Assembly: GCA_050250815.1 (NCBI GenBank)
Contig: JBFWNY010000013.1
Span: forward strand, 1 to 64,000
Length of the DNA: 64,000 nucleotides
Reading direction: 5' to 3'
Source: JAEUMD01 sp050250815
GTDB taxonomy: Bacteria; Pseudomonadota; Alphaproteobacteria; Rhizobiales; Hyphomicrobiaceae
Shown here in pieces: positions 43,703 through 53,353 of the stretch. The notes beneath the pieces are model-generated. The model was given only the letters and a program-made list of their open reading frames with translations, was not told the origin of the DNA and did no database searches. Made by a program: the position numbers and the translations under genes. The stretch's first letter is position 1. Every line of letters starts with the position of its first letter.

Positions 43703-44275
43703 ATGTCGTCCACAAGACGCCTGCTTCGCCGCGTTGCCCTTGCTACGCTTGTCGTCCTTCTGGCCGTGCCCGGTGCACGCCCCGCCGCGGCGCAGGACTT
43801 CTTCTCCTTCCTATGGGGAGGTGGCTCCCGTGATGTCGTCTCTTTCTCTCACACGGTCGCACCGCGGCAGATCATCGTGTCGTTCGGCGACCGCAAGCTC
43901 TATTGGGTGCACAAGCGCGGCGAGGCCATCAGCTATCCGATCGCCGTTCCGCGCGAGCAGAGCCGCTGGTCGGGCGTGACGAGTGTGTCGTCCAAACGCG
44001 TCAATCCGTCTTGGACACCGACACCGACGATGCGCGCGGAGAACCCCAAGCTGCCCGCTTTTGTTCCAGGAGGCCATCCGCTCAACCCGCTGGGCGTGCG
44101 CGCGCTTTACCTGGGCTCGAGCATGTACCGCATTCACGGTACGGACGCGCCTTGGACGATCGGTACAGCCGTCTCCAAGGGCTGCATCCGCATGTATAAC
44201 GAGGACGTGCTGGACCTTTACCCGCGGGTACCCGTCGGCACCAAGGTAACCGTGACCTGGAAGCGCTATCAGTAA
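43703..44275 (+). CDS. L,D-transpeptidase (YkuD/ErfK family)
   Basis: 190 residues with a signal peptide (cleavage near RPAAAQ|DF). The YkuD catalytic motif is HGTDAPWTIGTAVSKGCIRM: His at the start, nucleophile Cys161 in SKGCIR. It would cross-link peptidoglycan or attach proteins to it in the periplasm. The ATG at 43703 has GAGGAAAT upstream; the frame opens earlier, but upstream residues are not signal-like. A terminator follows at 44301. Confidence 0.92.
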   Translation: MSSTRRLLRRVALATLVVLLAVPGARPAAAQDFFSFLWGGGSRDVVSFSHTVAPRQIIVSFGDRKLYWVHKRGEAISYPIAVPREQSRWSGVTSVSSKRVNPSWTPTPTMRAENPKLPAFVPGGHPLNPLGVRALYLGSSMYRIHGTDAPWTIGTAVSKGCIRMYNEDVLDLYPRVPVGTKVTVTWKRYQ

Positions 44276-44300
44276 GCGCTCCGCCAACGTTATTTTCTGG

Positions 44301-44331
44301 CCGCCGTTCACCTCTGTGGGCGGCGGCTTTT
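44301..44331 (+). terminator. Terminator after the L,D-transpeptidase gene
   Basis: CCGCCG (44301-44306) pairs with CGGCGG (44321-44326), with an inner CAC/GTG match, followed by CTTTT. It lies 25 bp after the stop codon. Confidence 0.75.
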
Positions 44332-44564
44332 CGTTGGCCTTGTCGACCCTGCGGATGAACCAGGGGACGACCTGGGGGCATGCGGCCAAGTTGCATCGGC
44401 TTTGCCCCGATCTTGCTCGATTGCTCGAACAGGCTTAGCTGCTTATGGCTTGGCAATCGCGTCCGCGTCGCCGCTTGGCTGTTGACGTAACGCGTCGCCA
44501 AGATGACGGCCCACGGTTGGCTACCGGAAGAGTAGGTCGCACGTCCAGACGCCAGGAGCCCTCT

Positions 44565-45227
44565 ATGAATTGTGCCGCTCGATTGCTTGTCTTTGCAGCA
44601 GCGCTGCCGGCCGCATCGGCCTGGACCACGGCCGCCACCGCGCATCCTCACGTCTGGGTCAAGGTCGAGGCCACGGTCAATTACCAGCGCGGGGCGGTCA
44701 CCGACATCACGCAGCGCTGGACGTTCGACGAAATGTATTCGGCCATGGCGACCCAGGGGCTCGATACGAACGGCGACGGCACCTACGACCGCAAGGAGCT
44801 GGCCGAACTCGCCCAGGTGAACATCGACGGGCTGAAGGAGTTCGACTACTTCACGTTCGCCAAACTCGGCACCGCGGATCTGAAGCTCGCCGATCCCAAG
44901 GACTACTGGCTCGAGTACAAGGACGGCGTGCTCACACTCACTGTCACAATGCCGCTGGCGCAACCAGTGCTCGCCGAGGCCGAGGGCTTCTCGTTCGCCG
45001 TCTATGATCCGAGCTTCTTTATCGCCTTCGATTTCGTGAAGGATAACGCCATTACGCTCGCCGGAGCACCGGTGGGATGCGAGGCGAAGCTGACCGTGCC
45101 CAAGCAGGATGCCGATCTGGCAAAGGCTCTGTCGGATGCGGCGCAGGTTGATACCAGCGGATCGGTTGGCGGCGACCTAGGGTTCGCCGTCGCCAAGACC
45201 GTCGTGCTCGGATGCCCCAAAAGCTGA
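44565..45227 (+). CDS. DUF1007 family periplasmic protein
   Basis: 220 residues. A signal peptide ends near TAATA|HPHVWV; the mature start HPHVWV is the hallmark of DUF1007 and may bind metal. A Ca-loop-like segment DTNGDGTYDRKEL follows at about residue 65. DUF1007 proteins are typically paired with a NicO-type exporter, which begins 10 bp downstream here, so a role in periplasmic metal handling is inferred. CAGGAG precedes the ATG. Confidence 0.85.
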   Translation: MNCAARLLVFAAALPAASAWTTAATAHPHVWVKVEATVNYQRGAVTDITQRWTFDEMYSAMATQGLDTNGDGTYDRKELAELAQVNIDGLKEFDYFTFAKLGTADLKLADPKDYWLEYKDGVLTLTVTMPLAQPVLAEAEGFSFAVYDPSFFIAFDFVKDNAITLAGAPVGCEAKLTVPKQDADLAKALSDAAQVDTSGSVGGDLGFAVAKTVVLGCPKS

Positions 45228-45237
45228 AGGCAGCTTG

Positions 45238-46524
45238 ATGCGCCATGCCCTGCAGACGCTCGTGATAGCGATGTTGCTGGCGGTCGCACCGATTGCAATC
45301 GCGACGGCGAATGCTCAGCAGGCCGCAGACTCTGCATTGGCGCCAGCAGCCACACCGGACGCCGGCAAGGCCGCCTCTCAGGACATCAGAAAGCGCAGCC
45401 TGTTCGGCGACCGAGGGGCGGCCACATCCCCGGCCGTGCAGACCGGACCGTTCAGCGGCGCATTCGCGTGGTTGATGGCCATGCAGCATAAGGTACACCG
45501 CGCCCTGGCGCAGGCCGTCAAGGACATCAAGGCGCAGAGCCCGATCTCGGCGGCGCTCGTGCTGGGCGCGCTGTCATTTGCCTACGGCGTGCTGCACGCT
45601 GCCGGGCCGGGGCACGGCAAGGCGGTGATCTCGTCCTATGTGCTCGCCAACGAGCGGACGGTGAAGCGCGGCATCATGCTGTCGTTCCTGGCCGCCGCAA
45701 TCCAAGGTCTTTCGGCCCTCATCGTTGTCGGTGTTCTGGTGCTGGCTCTCAACGCCACAAGCCTTGAGATAAAGGCCACCGAGCGCTGGATCGAGACGGG
45801 GAGCTGGGCGCTGGTCGCGCTGATCGGGCTGTGGCTCGTTGTCGGCCAGTTGCGCGCGATGCTCGCGGCGCGCGGCAAAGCTGCCGCCCCTGCCACGCAC
45901 ACGAACTCGTCGCGCGACGCCGCAGCATCGAAGCTTCAGGACTTCGTTGGCGAACATACGCACGCTCATGGTCCCGACTGCGGCTGCGCGCACGGCGCCG
46001 CTGATCAGGTGACTCTGGTGCGGCAAGCGCGCGCTTCAAGCCCGGGCGTCACATTCGCGCCGACCAGCGCCGCGGCCGCGGCCACGCCCGCCGAAGCACA
46101 TGACAAGGGGCACGCAGACGTCCACATGCACGAGCACGATGCCTGCTGCGGCCATGCTCACATGCCCGCACCCGAAGACATCCAAGGAAGGCTGTCCTGG
46201 TCGAAGGCCCTGGCCATTGCCTTCTCCGTTGGTATCCGGCCGTGTACCGGCGCCATCCTGGTCCTCGTCTTCGCCATCAGCCAGGGACTGTTCTGGGCCG
46301 GCGTGTTTGCCACCTTCGCCATGGCGCTCGGCACGGCGATCACAGTGTCGGCGCTGGCCGCCCTCGCTCTCATCTCGCGCGACGCCGCCAAGCGCATGGC
46401 AGGCGGCGAAAGCCGGTGGGGTCGTCGTGTCGAACAGGGCATCGGGCTTGCCGGTGCTCTTCTCGTGACAGCGATGGGCGTTGCGTTCTTTGTCGGATCG
46501 CTGCAGCCTGCAGCGCCTTTCTGA
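45238..46524 (+). CDS. NicO/RcnA family metal (nickel/cobalt) exporter
   Basis: 428 residues. A signal-like N-terminus, then membrane helices from about residue 102. The NicO signature is GVLHAAGPGHGKAVISSY. A large His-rich cytoplasmic loop (about 235-310: HTHAHGPDCGCAH, and HDKGHADVHMHEHDACCGHAH) is typical of metal exporters. A second signature, GIRPCTGAILVL, follows. The DUF1007 gene upstream is its usual partner. The metal could be Ni, Co or Zn. The TTG just upstream at 45235 is less likely as start. Confidence 0.87.
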   Translation: MRHALQTLVIAMLLAVAPIAIATANAQQAADSALAPAATPDAGKAASQDIRKRSLFGDRGAATSPAVQTGPFSGAFAWLMAMQHKVHRALAQAVKDIKAQSPISAALVLGALSFAYGVLHAAGPGHGKAVISSYVLANERTVKRGIMLSFLAAAIQGLSALIVVGVLVLALNATSLEIKATERWIETGSWALVALIGLWLVVGQLRAMLAARGKAAAPATHTNSSRDAAASKLQDFVGEHTHAHGPDCGCAHGAADQVTLVRQARASSPGVTFAPTSAAAAATPAEAHDKGHADVHMHEHDACCGHAHMPAPEDIQGRLSWSKALAIAFSVGIRPCTGAILVLVFAISQGLFWAGVFATFAMALGTAITVSALAALALISRDAAKRMAGGESRWGRRVEQGIGLAGALLVTAMGVAFFVGSLQPAAPF

Positions 46525-46549
46525 GCACGTCCGGTTTAGACAATCCGGC

Positions 46550-46984
46550 TCAGTTCGCTGTCGCCAGAATGTGGTTTATCGCGTGGAAGAACGTCTCAGG
46601 CCCGACGTAACCCGGCACGCGCCCGATCTCGCGATTGTTCTGAATCAGCACAGCCGTCGGCACTTGATCGACGGGGCTCGCCAGCGTCACGTTGCCCGCA
46701 CCTGGCTCGTTGAGGTCAACGAAGCGCATCGGCATGTTCTGCGCGCGCGCGGAGGCTGCGTAGGCAGGCTCGACGTAGCGGCGAAAGAGCGTGCAGTAGA
46801 CGCAGTCGGGCGCCTCGAACACGACGATCTGCAAAGGCTCGGCATCAAGCGCCGTGGCGGGCGCCGGGATGGCCTCGGGCGCCGGGGCGGCGGCGACCGC
46901 GGGACCCAGCCCGACAGCGCCGAGTGCGAGCAATGCGAGCCGCCTGGAAAGACCGCGGCGGTTTGGATGGATCTTGTCCGTCAT
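46550..46984 (-). CDS. Periplasmic thioredoxin-like protein (SoxS/SoxW-like)
   Basis: 144 residues. An export segment spans 13-33, then a thioredoxin fold with active site CVYC (Cys61, Cys64) and the cis-Pro segment VPTAVLIQ. SoxS-type thioredoxins keep sulfur-oxidising enzymes reduced; the link is plausible given the FccB genes in the window but is inference. Convergent with the NicO gene, with 25 bp between the stop codons. Confidence 0.8.
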   Translation of the reverse strand: MTDKIHPNRRGLSRRLALLALGAVGLGPAVAAAPAPEAIPAPATALDAEPLQIVVFEAPDCVYCTLFRRYVEPAYAASARAQNMPMRFVDLNEPGAGNVTLASPVDQVPTAVLIQNNREIGRVPGYVGPETFFHAINHILATAN

Positions 46985-47323
46985 CGTTGATCCTGGCGGA
47001 ACCTCTAGGTTTCACCCGGACCGATCCAAGTTGCGGGCCGCGGGACCGCAGCGCGCCCGCCGCATGCCGTGCCATCTGCGCGGTTGGTTAAGGTGACAGC
47101 AGCTCACCCCGTCAACGCACGGATTTTCCTTATGAATACGCGTCAGACCGATTTTCTTCGACCGGTCCCGGGGTTGTATGAGCCGAGATTTGACGAACAC
47201 GGCTTAAAATATCGGTCGAACAGCGCTATGACCCTTGTGCGGCGTGTGAAAAGGCGCCCGCACGTCCATTCGTGGCGCGTCCTCGGCCACATCCAGACAA
47301 GGCTCAATCACGGGAGGCCGGCT
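46985..47323. other. Intergenic region with no recognisable gene
   Basis: 339 bp between divergent genes. An inverted repeat GGTGA-N7-TCACC lies near 47092-47108. The rest has moderate A/T content and probably holds the promoters of the thioredoxin-like gene and of DUF2853. The frame open from 47069 has no coding character before the ATG at 47324. Confidence 0.4.
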
Positions 47324-47647
47324 ATGAGCACCGAATACATGACCGAAGTGAAGCGCTACGTCCCAGGCGCCGACGAGAAGGCGGTCGGCGGCATCGTCAA
47401 GCATCTTGGCATCGCGCTGAAAAGCAAGGACGCGTCGCTCGTGTCCTGCTCGAGCAAGGACGAACTGGCGCGGGTTCGCGACAGCTGGCTGAAGAAGAAG
47501 CTCGCGCTCGCCGATGACGACAAGACGCTCGATGCAGCGATCAAGGAGGTCTGCGAGAAGATGAAGGGCGACAAGCAGAAGAACCGCGTCACCTTCTATT
47601 ATCTTCTGGCCGAGAAATTCGGCAAGCTGGACAAGCTCACCGGCTGA
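47324..47647 (+). CDS. DUF2853 family protein
   Basis: 107 residues, all-helical and charged, matching DUF2853: KRYVPGADEKAVGGIVKHLG, then CSSKDELARVRDSWLKKKL and the C-terminal FYYLLAEKFGKL. Function unknown; cytoplasmic and soluble. GGGAGG lies nine bases before the ATG. Followed by a strong terminator. Confidence 0.88.
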   Translation: MSTEYMTEVKRYVPGADEKAVGGIVKHLGIALKSKDASLVSCSSKDELARVRDSWLKKKLALADDDKTLDAAIKEVCEKMKGDKQKNRVTFYYLLAEKFGKLDKLTG

Positions 47648-47680
47648 ACCGCTGGATCGTGAACGCTGCACACGAATATG

Positions 47681-47708
47681 AAGCCCCGGCCGCCGTGCCG
47701 GGGCTTTT
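47681..47708 (+). terminator. Rho-independent terminator after DUF2853
   Basis: AAGCCCCGGC (47681-47690) pairs with GCCGGGGCTT (47697-47706), and the T-run continues to 47708. Stem of 10 bp, loop of 6. Confidence 0.9.
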
Positions 47709-47858
47709 CGCGTCCGCCCCCCAGCGATTGCACCGACTCTCGAAGCATGACACGCTGGCGGCGAGTGCACCGCCGCTGCCAACGCCGAGGAGTTCCGAGC
47801 CACGTCGAGCCTCGCCGACAAGTTCGATCTTTCCGCCAGAACACAGCTGCTCAACGGC

Positions 47859-50800
47859 ATGCAGGCTATCGTGCGGCTGGTGCTCACCCAGAAGGCTCGC
47901 GATGCGGCCGCCGGCCTCGCCACAGCCGGCTATGTAACAGGCTATCGCGGCTCGCCGATTGCCACGATCGAGAACGCCTTCCGGCTCGCCGGGAAGCGCG
48001 TCGCAGAAGCCGACATCCTCTTCCAACCGCAGATCAACGAGGATCTGGCCGCCACCGCGATCTGGGGCTCGCAGCAGGCCGAGCTTCGTGGTGAGGGGCG
48101 CTTCGATGGCGTATTTGGAGTCTGGTACGGCAAGGGCCCGGGCGTCGACCGCTCCGGCGATGCATTGCGCCATGCCAACCACGCAGGCACCTCGCGCCAC
48201 GGCGGCGTACTCGCCCTGATGGGTGACGACCACACCTGCGAGAGCTCCACCTCAGCCCATCAGTCCGAATTTGCGTTTGTCGACGCGATGATCCCGATCC
48301 TCAGTCCGTCGAGCATCCAGGATGTGCTCGACCTCGGCGTCATCGGCTTCGCGCTGTCGCGCTACGCGGGCGTATGGGTCGGCCTCAAGTGCGTCAAGGA
48401 TACGATCGAGAGCGCGACCGTCGTCGATGCCGCCTTGGACCGGATCACCATCCGCCTGCCCGATGAATCCGAGTTCGCAATGCCAACCGACGGCCTCAAC
48501 ATCCGGCTCGGAGATACGCCACTCGCCAAGGAGGCACGGCTCCACAACCATAAGCGCGCAGCAGTTCTGGCCTTCGCGCGCGCCAATAGGCTCGATCGCA
48601 TCGTAATGACGGGCGGCGCGCAACCGCGCGTCGGTGTCATCGCGTCGGGCAAGGCGTATGCGGACGTGCGCAGCGCGCTCACACTCTTGGGCATCGACCC
48701 GCCCCGTGCCGACGCACTCGGGCTGCGCGTGATGAAGGTCGCCATGCCCTGGCCGCTGGAGCCGCAAGGCCTCCGGCGTTTTGCAGAAGGATTGGATCTT
48801 ATCCTCGTCGTCGAGGAGAAGCGCTCGCTCATCGAGACGCAAGTCAAGGAACAGCTCTACGACCATCCCGATCGCCCGCGCGTTCTGGGCAAACGCGACG
48901 AGGACGGCGCATGGCTACTGCCGGCGGCGGGCGCGCTCGATCCGCATATGATCGCGCTCGCAATCGGGCGTCGGCTCGCCGCGCGCAACGCCGACGACGA
49001 GGAACTCGCCGCCCGCCTCGCAAGCCTCGATCAATCGGAAGCGCGGCTGAGACGCCTGACCGCAAGTGGCCCAGGACCGCAGCGAAAGGCCTATTTCTGC
49101 GCCGGCTGTCCGCACAACACCTCGACGCGCGTACCCGACGGCGCACGCGCCTACGCCGGTATCGGCTGCCACTACATGGTCCAGTGGATGGACCGCAGCA
49201 CCGAAGGCTTCACGCAGATGGGCGGGGAAGGCGCCAACTGGATCGGCGAGGCGCCGTTCTCCAAGCGCCGCCACGTCTATCAGAACATTGGTGACGGCAC
49301 CTACGTGCATTCCGGCAGCCTCGCCATCCGAGCCGCGGTCGCTTCGGGCGTCACCATGACCTACAAGCTGCTCTACAACGACGCGGTCGCGATGACCGGC
49401 GGGCAGCATCTGGAAGGTAACATCACCTTGCCGCAAATGGCCCGCCAGATCGTGGGCGAAGGCGCGCGCCGTGTTGCCGTCGTCGCAGAGGACCCCAACC
49501 GTTTCGGCCCCACCGACCTTCCAGCGGGCGTCACACTGCATCCGCGCACCGACCTCGACGCAGTGCAGCGCGAATTGGCCGACAGCGACGGCGTAAGCGT
49601 CCTCATCTACGACCAGACGTGCGCGGCCGAGAAGCGGCGACGACGCAAGCGTGCCGTTTTGCCAGAGCCTGCAGAGCGCGTGTTCATCAATCACCTTGTC
49701 TGCGAGGGCTGCGGCGACTGCGGCCTCGCCTCCAACTGCGTCGCCATTGAGCCACGCTCGACGGAGGCAGGACTGAAGCGTGAGATCAACCAGTCCCAGT
49801 GCAACAAGGACTTCTCCTGTCTCGATGGGTTGTGCCCGAGCTTCGTGACGATCGAAGGCGCGCGCGTCCGCCGACGGGAGCTGCCTGCGATCGACGATGC
49901 TCTGCACCACCTGCCCGAGCCATCGCGGCCGAGCCTTGTAGAGCCGATGTCGCTCGTCACAGCCGGCATTGGTGGGACCGGCATCGTCACTGTAACCGCG
50001 GTTCTGGGGCAGGCCGCCTATCTCGCGGGTCTCGGCTTCGGCGCCATCGACATGACCGGCATCGCGCAGAAGGGCGGCCCCGTCGTCTGCCACATGCGCT
50101 TTGCGCGCCGCGCGGAAGACATCGGCGCCATCCGCATTGGCACCGAGGACGCCGACGTGTTGATCGGTGCCGACCTCGTGGTCACCGCTCAGCACAGCGT
50201 CCTGGGCATGGTAGCCCCCGGCCGTACAGCGCTCGTTCTGTCAACGCACGCCGCAACCAGCGGCAGCTTCACGCGATCGGGTACCGTCGAGGATGCTGGC
50301 GTTCACGAAGAGGCTATCCGCCAACGCGCCGGCAAGGCGCCGTGGTTCGCACTCGATGCACAGGCAGCCGCTCTGACGCTGCTTGGCGATACGATCTACG
50401 CCAACATGCTGCTGACGGGCTCAGCCTATCAGGCGGGCCATATTCCGGTGGCATCAAGCGCGATCGAGGACGCCATTGCGCTCAACGGCGTCGATGTCGA
50501 GACGAACCGAAGGGCGTTCCGGCTAGGGCGTCTGGCGGTTGCGGCACCCGATGCCTTTGCCAAGCTGATGGAGGGCGCGACTGACCGCCCTTCCAATTCG
50601 CTTGCGACCGCCGATCCCATCGAACGTCTAGCGCGCGACCTGGAATCCTATCAGGATCGGGCGCTTGCCGATCGTTTCCGCGCACGGGTCGGGCGCATTG
50701 CCAGTCTCGGCATCGAATTGGGCGACAAGGATGGCCTGCTCGCCGACAGCGTCGCGCGCGCCTACCACAAGGTGCTCGCGATCAAGGACGAGTATGAAGT

Positions 50801-51308
50801 CGCGCGACTGTTCACAGATGGCCGCTTCGAGGCGGACGTACGCGAGCGATTTCAGAGTGTCGGCCGCATCACGTATCACATGGCGCCACCGCTCCTCGCC
50901 CGCCTCGATCCGACAACGGGGCGTCCTTCGAAGCGGCGTTTCGGACCGTGGCTGCGTCCGGGCCTGCTGCTGCTGGCCAAAGCTCGGCGGCTGCGTGGCG
51001 GTCCCTTTGACGTCTTCGGCTGGACGGCGGAACGACGCGCCGAACGAGCCTTCGCGCGCGACTACGAGCGGATGCTCGACCTCATCGAACAACGGGGCTC
51101 GCCGCGCAATCTGGAAGCGCTCATCGCCCTCGCCCAAGTGCCGATCACGGTGCGCGGCTACGGTATCGTCAAGACGCACGCACTGGAGGCGGCACGAACA
51201 CGCGCTCAGATGCTCGAGCAATCGCTGATCGACGCATCCGGCGCGGCAAAAACTGCGGTTACACCGGACGGCGGCGCACCAAACGTCAGCGGCGAGGCCG
51301 CGGAATAG
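47859..51308 (+). CDS. Indolepyruvate:ferredoxin oxidoreductase, fused alpha-beta form
   Basis: 1149 residues. Oxidatively decarboxylates aryl pyruvates to acyl-CoA with ferredoxin as electron acceptor. The pyrimidine-binding half begins GYVTGYRGSPIATIENA. The TPP site lies near 430-520, with YAGIGCHYMVQWMDR and the DGTYVHSG region. A 4Fe-4S segment has Cys615, 618, 621 and 627 (CEGCGDCGLASNC) and further Cys in CNKDFSCLDGLC. The gamma-type domain (GIGGTGIVTVTAVLGQAAY) and a C-terminal helical part complete it. Oddity: about 15-20 residues that fit the family N-terminus (SLADKFDLSARTQLLNG) are encoded in frame just before the ATG, but no standard start codon lies between them and the stop at 47748. 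Confidence 0.9.
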   Translation: MQAIVRLVLTQKARDAAAGLATAGYVTGYRGSPIATIENAFRLAGKRVAEADILFQPQINEDLAATAIWGSQQAELRGEGRFDGVFGVWYGKGPGVDRSGDALRHANHAGTSRHGGVLALMGDDHTCESSTSAHQSEFAFVDAMIPILSPSSIQDVLDLGVIGFALSRYAGVWVGLKCVKDTIESATVVDAALDRITIRLPDESEFAMPTDGLNIRLGDTPLAKEARLHNHKRAAVLAFARANRLDRIVMTGGAQPRVGVIASGKAYADVRSALTLLGIDPPRADALGLRVMKVAMPWPLEPQGLRRFAEGLDLILVVEEKRSLIETQVKEQLYDHPDRPRVLGKRDEDGAWLLPAAGALDPHMIALAIGRRLAARNADDEELAARLASLDQSEARLRRLTASGPGPQRKAYFCAGCPHNTSTRVPDGARAYAGIGCHYMVQWMDRSTEGFTQMGGEGANWIGEAPFSKRRHVYQNIGDGTYVHSGSLAIRAAVASGVTMTYKLLYNDAVAMTGGQHLEGNITLPQMARQIVGEGARRVAVVAEDPNRFGPTDLPAGVTLHPRTDLDAVQRELADSDGVSVLIYDQTCAAEKRRRRKRAVLPEPAERVFINHLVCEGCGDCGLASNCVAIEPRSTEAGLKREINQSQCNKDFSCLDGLCPSFVTIEGARVRRRELPAIDDALHHLPEPSRPSLVEPMSLVTAGIGGTGIVTVTAVLGQAAYLAGLGFGAIDMTGIAQKGGPVVCHMRFARRAEDIGAIRIGTEDADVLIGADLVVTAQHSVLGMVAPGRTALVLSTHAATSGSFTRSGTVEDAGVHEEAIRQRAGKAPWFALDAQAAALTLLGDTIYANMLLTGSAYQAGHIPVASSAIEDAIALNGVDVETNRRAFRLGRLAVAAPDAFAKLMEGATDRPSNSLATADPIERLARDLESYQDRALADRFRARVGRIASLGIELGDKDGLLADSVARAYHKVLAIKDEYEVARLFTDGRFEADVRERFQSVGRITYHMAPPLLARLDPTTGRPSKRRFGPWLRPGLLLLAKARRLRGGPFDVFGWTAERRAERAFARDYERMLDLIEQRGSPRNLEALIALAQVPITVRGYGIVKTHALEAARTRAQMLEQSLIDASGAAKTAVTPDGGAPNVSGEAAE

Positions 51309-51326
51309 CTTGCCTGCCGATTGAAG

Positions 51327-52109
51327 TCAGCGGCCCGCCATCAACTGCCCGGCGAGCCACGCTTCAGCCTGCTTCAGGCATCGCTGGATGTGCAGTACGC
51401 GCAGCGTCTCATCGGCGGCGGGAAGCGGCGAGATTGGCCGCAGGCGCAACGCATACTTCGTCCCATCTTCCGTCGTGACCGTATAGAGCCCGACCTCGGT
51501 CGACATTTCGGCGGGCCAGTCGGCACTGGCCGAGCCGACCGCGAACGAGGCCACCGCGCGCGACTGCGACTGCCGGTCAACGATTGTCACGTCTGTTGGA
51601 CGACCTGGCGTGGCGCGCGCAAGCTTGAGCCGCGCACCGCGCTCGATGCAGACGTCGCCATCCGCATCGATGGGCACCCTGCTCCACGAGAACGCGGGCG
51701 GACGCGGTGGCGCGGCGCGTTCGGCGGCATCGCGCGCCGGGGCCGCAGAGCGTACCGCGCCGATGACCGACTCGTCCGGTCTCTTCTGCCGCAGCACCAT
51801 GCGCTTCACATCCGTCCATAGTCCCTCGTCGCGCTTTTCACCCCGCGTCAGTTCACCAACCGCGGAATTGAACGGCCCCTTGATCTCGCGCGTCCGGCCG
51901 GATGGCAGAATGATGCGCACGCGCGCGCCCGCAGGGATGTCGAGGTTCGCACCATCGTCCAGCAACGCGCCCACTGCGATGCGGGGAACATTCGAGCCGA
52001 TGACGATGATTTCGGCCTGTGCGAGCCCGGCGGAGGCGATCAGCCCTGCAAGGACAAGGGCGGACTGGCCGAAGCGCGCCAGCAGTCGGCGATGCATTTC
52101 AATTGCCAT
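51327..52109 (-). CDS. FecR-like periplasmic protein
   Basis: 260 residues with a signal peptide (cleavage near LAQA|EII, about 32). The next ~55 residues (GALLDDGANLDIPAGARVRI, LPSGRTREIKGPF) have the pattern of FecR-type domains that sense or bind in the periplasm. The C-terminal half is beta-rich with one Cys pair. The ATG at 52109 has GAGGAG upstream; the open frame begins earlier (52379), inside the neighbouring CHASE2 gene. It is 32 bp after the CHASE2 gene and probably cotranscribed, as FecR-like and CHASE2 partners often are. Confidence 0.6.
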   Translation of the reverse strand: MAIEMHRRLLARFGQSALVLAGLIASAGLAQAEIIVIGSNVPRIAVGALLDDGANLDIPAGARVRIILPSGRTREIKGPFNSAVGELTRGEKRDEGLWTDVKRMVLRQKRPDESVIGAVRSAAPARDAAERAAPPRPPAFSWSRVPIDADGDVCIERGARLKLARATPGRPTDVTIVDRQSQSRAVASFAVGSASADWPAEMSTEVGLYTVTTEDGTKYALRLRPISPLPAADETLRVLHIQRCLKQAEAWLAGQLMAGR

Positions 52110-52141
52110 TGACGTCTCCTCGCGGCGGATACGAAATTCCG

Positions 52142-53353
52142 TCATGCCGGTATCCAGCGGCGCAGATAGCGCGCGGCGACGGCGCCGGCGATCATCGCCG
52201 CGGTCAGACCGGCGACCGGGACAATGGCGCGCGATTGCCACAGCACAAAGGCGCTCGTCGCCATCTGCAGAACGACCGCGGCGGCCAGCGCCAGCGTGAG
52301 CCACAGCCCCCTCCGCCCCAGCATCCAGCCGAGCATCACGCCCGCGAACGTCGAGACGAAGCCCAGCACCGAAAGCCAAATGGGGCCGACATCGTGCAGC
52401 GTCCGCCCATCGATGAGCCCGGCGAGGATCTGCGCGTGGACGTTGACGCCCAGCATCGGCTCACCGGTGATGAGCGACAATGGAGTCGGGTGACGGTCCT
52501 GGGCGTCGAGGTCGGCGCCGATGAGCACCAGCTTTCCCTGCAACTGACGCTCCAGGATGCGCGCTGCGGGACCATCGGGGTTCGTCTCGGCATCGAGCAC
52601 GCCGTCAGCGTCGAATGTCGGAAAGGTTTCGCCACCGCCATGCGGAGGAGCGAGCCACGGGATTCTCTTTGTCGCCGGCCAGCGCGTCACGCCCCCCGCT
52701 CGCGCCAGTGCCTCGGCGAACGACAGCGGGTAGTCCGGCCCATCGGCGGCGGCCCGGTTGCGCACCACGTGGGTCTGCGCCGCCTCGCGAACGTCGTAGC
52801 GCAGATTGAGAAAGCCGACCGGCCGCCCGATACCGCGGGCGAAATCGGCCTGCCATGCGCGCCGCCTGTCGTTGAGTGGTGTCCGTCCGTCCGCTGCTCC
52901 CAGAACCACCTCCGCACGGCGGCTTCTGAGCACGGAGGCTAGTTCCTTGTCTTTGCCCGGCTCCGTCGCCTGGTCGAACAGAATGTCGAGGCCGATAGCA
53001 CGGGCGCCCATGGCGTCGACCGCGCGCACAAGGCGCGCCAACAGGCCGCGATCTATGGGCGACAGGTAAGGCAGGCTCGCCAGCGTCTCCTCGCGGATCA
53101 GAACGAGGGCGACATCCGGATGCGGTTCGTCGCGGCGGTCGGCCAGGAAGGCGACCTGCACGTCGTTGGAATACTCCAACAGCTTCACGATCTGCTGCGG
53201 CATCCAGGCGGGCGCCAGGACTTTGAGATGCCAATCCGCACTCAGACGGGGGAAAGCGGCGGCCGCGGCGATGCCCAGGAGCAACGCCAGTGCCAATCCG
53301 CGATGGACACCTCTGAACGAGGTTCTCGTATCGGAAATCACCGCGCTGTGCAC
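52142..53353 (-). CDS. CHASE2-domain membrane sensor without an output domain
   Basis: 403 residues. One transmembrane segment near 18-36, then a periplasmic CHASE2 domain (about 45-310) with DVALVLIREETLASL, ARAIGLDILFDQATEPGKD and GKLVLIGADLDAQDRHPTPL. Three more transmembrane segments close the protein (about 325-395). CHASE2 proteins normally continue into a kinase or cyclase; here only a few residues follow the last helix. Output must come from a partner, perhaps the divergent operon at 53698. The start is a GTG at 53353; a GTG at 53341 is also possible. Confidence 0.85.
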   Translation of the reverse strand: MHSAVISDTRTSFRGVHRGLALALLLGIAAAAAFPRLSADWHLKVLAPAWMPQQIVKLLEYSNDVQVAFLADRRDEPHPDVALVLIREETLASLPYLSPIDRGLLARLVRAVDAMGARAIGLDILFDQATEPGKDKELASVLRSRRAEVVLGAADGRTPLNDRRRAWQADFARGIGRPVGFLNLRYDVREAAQTHVVRNRAAADGPDYPLSFAEALARAGGVTRWPATKRIPWLAPPHGGGETFPTFDADGVLDAETNPDGPAARILERQLQGKLVLIGADLDAQDRHPTPLSLITGEPMLGVNVHAQILAGLIDGRTLHDVGPIWLSVLGFVSTFAGVMLGWMLGRRGLWLTLALAAAVVLQMATSAFVLWQSRAIVPVAGLTAAMIAGAVAARYLRRWIPA

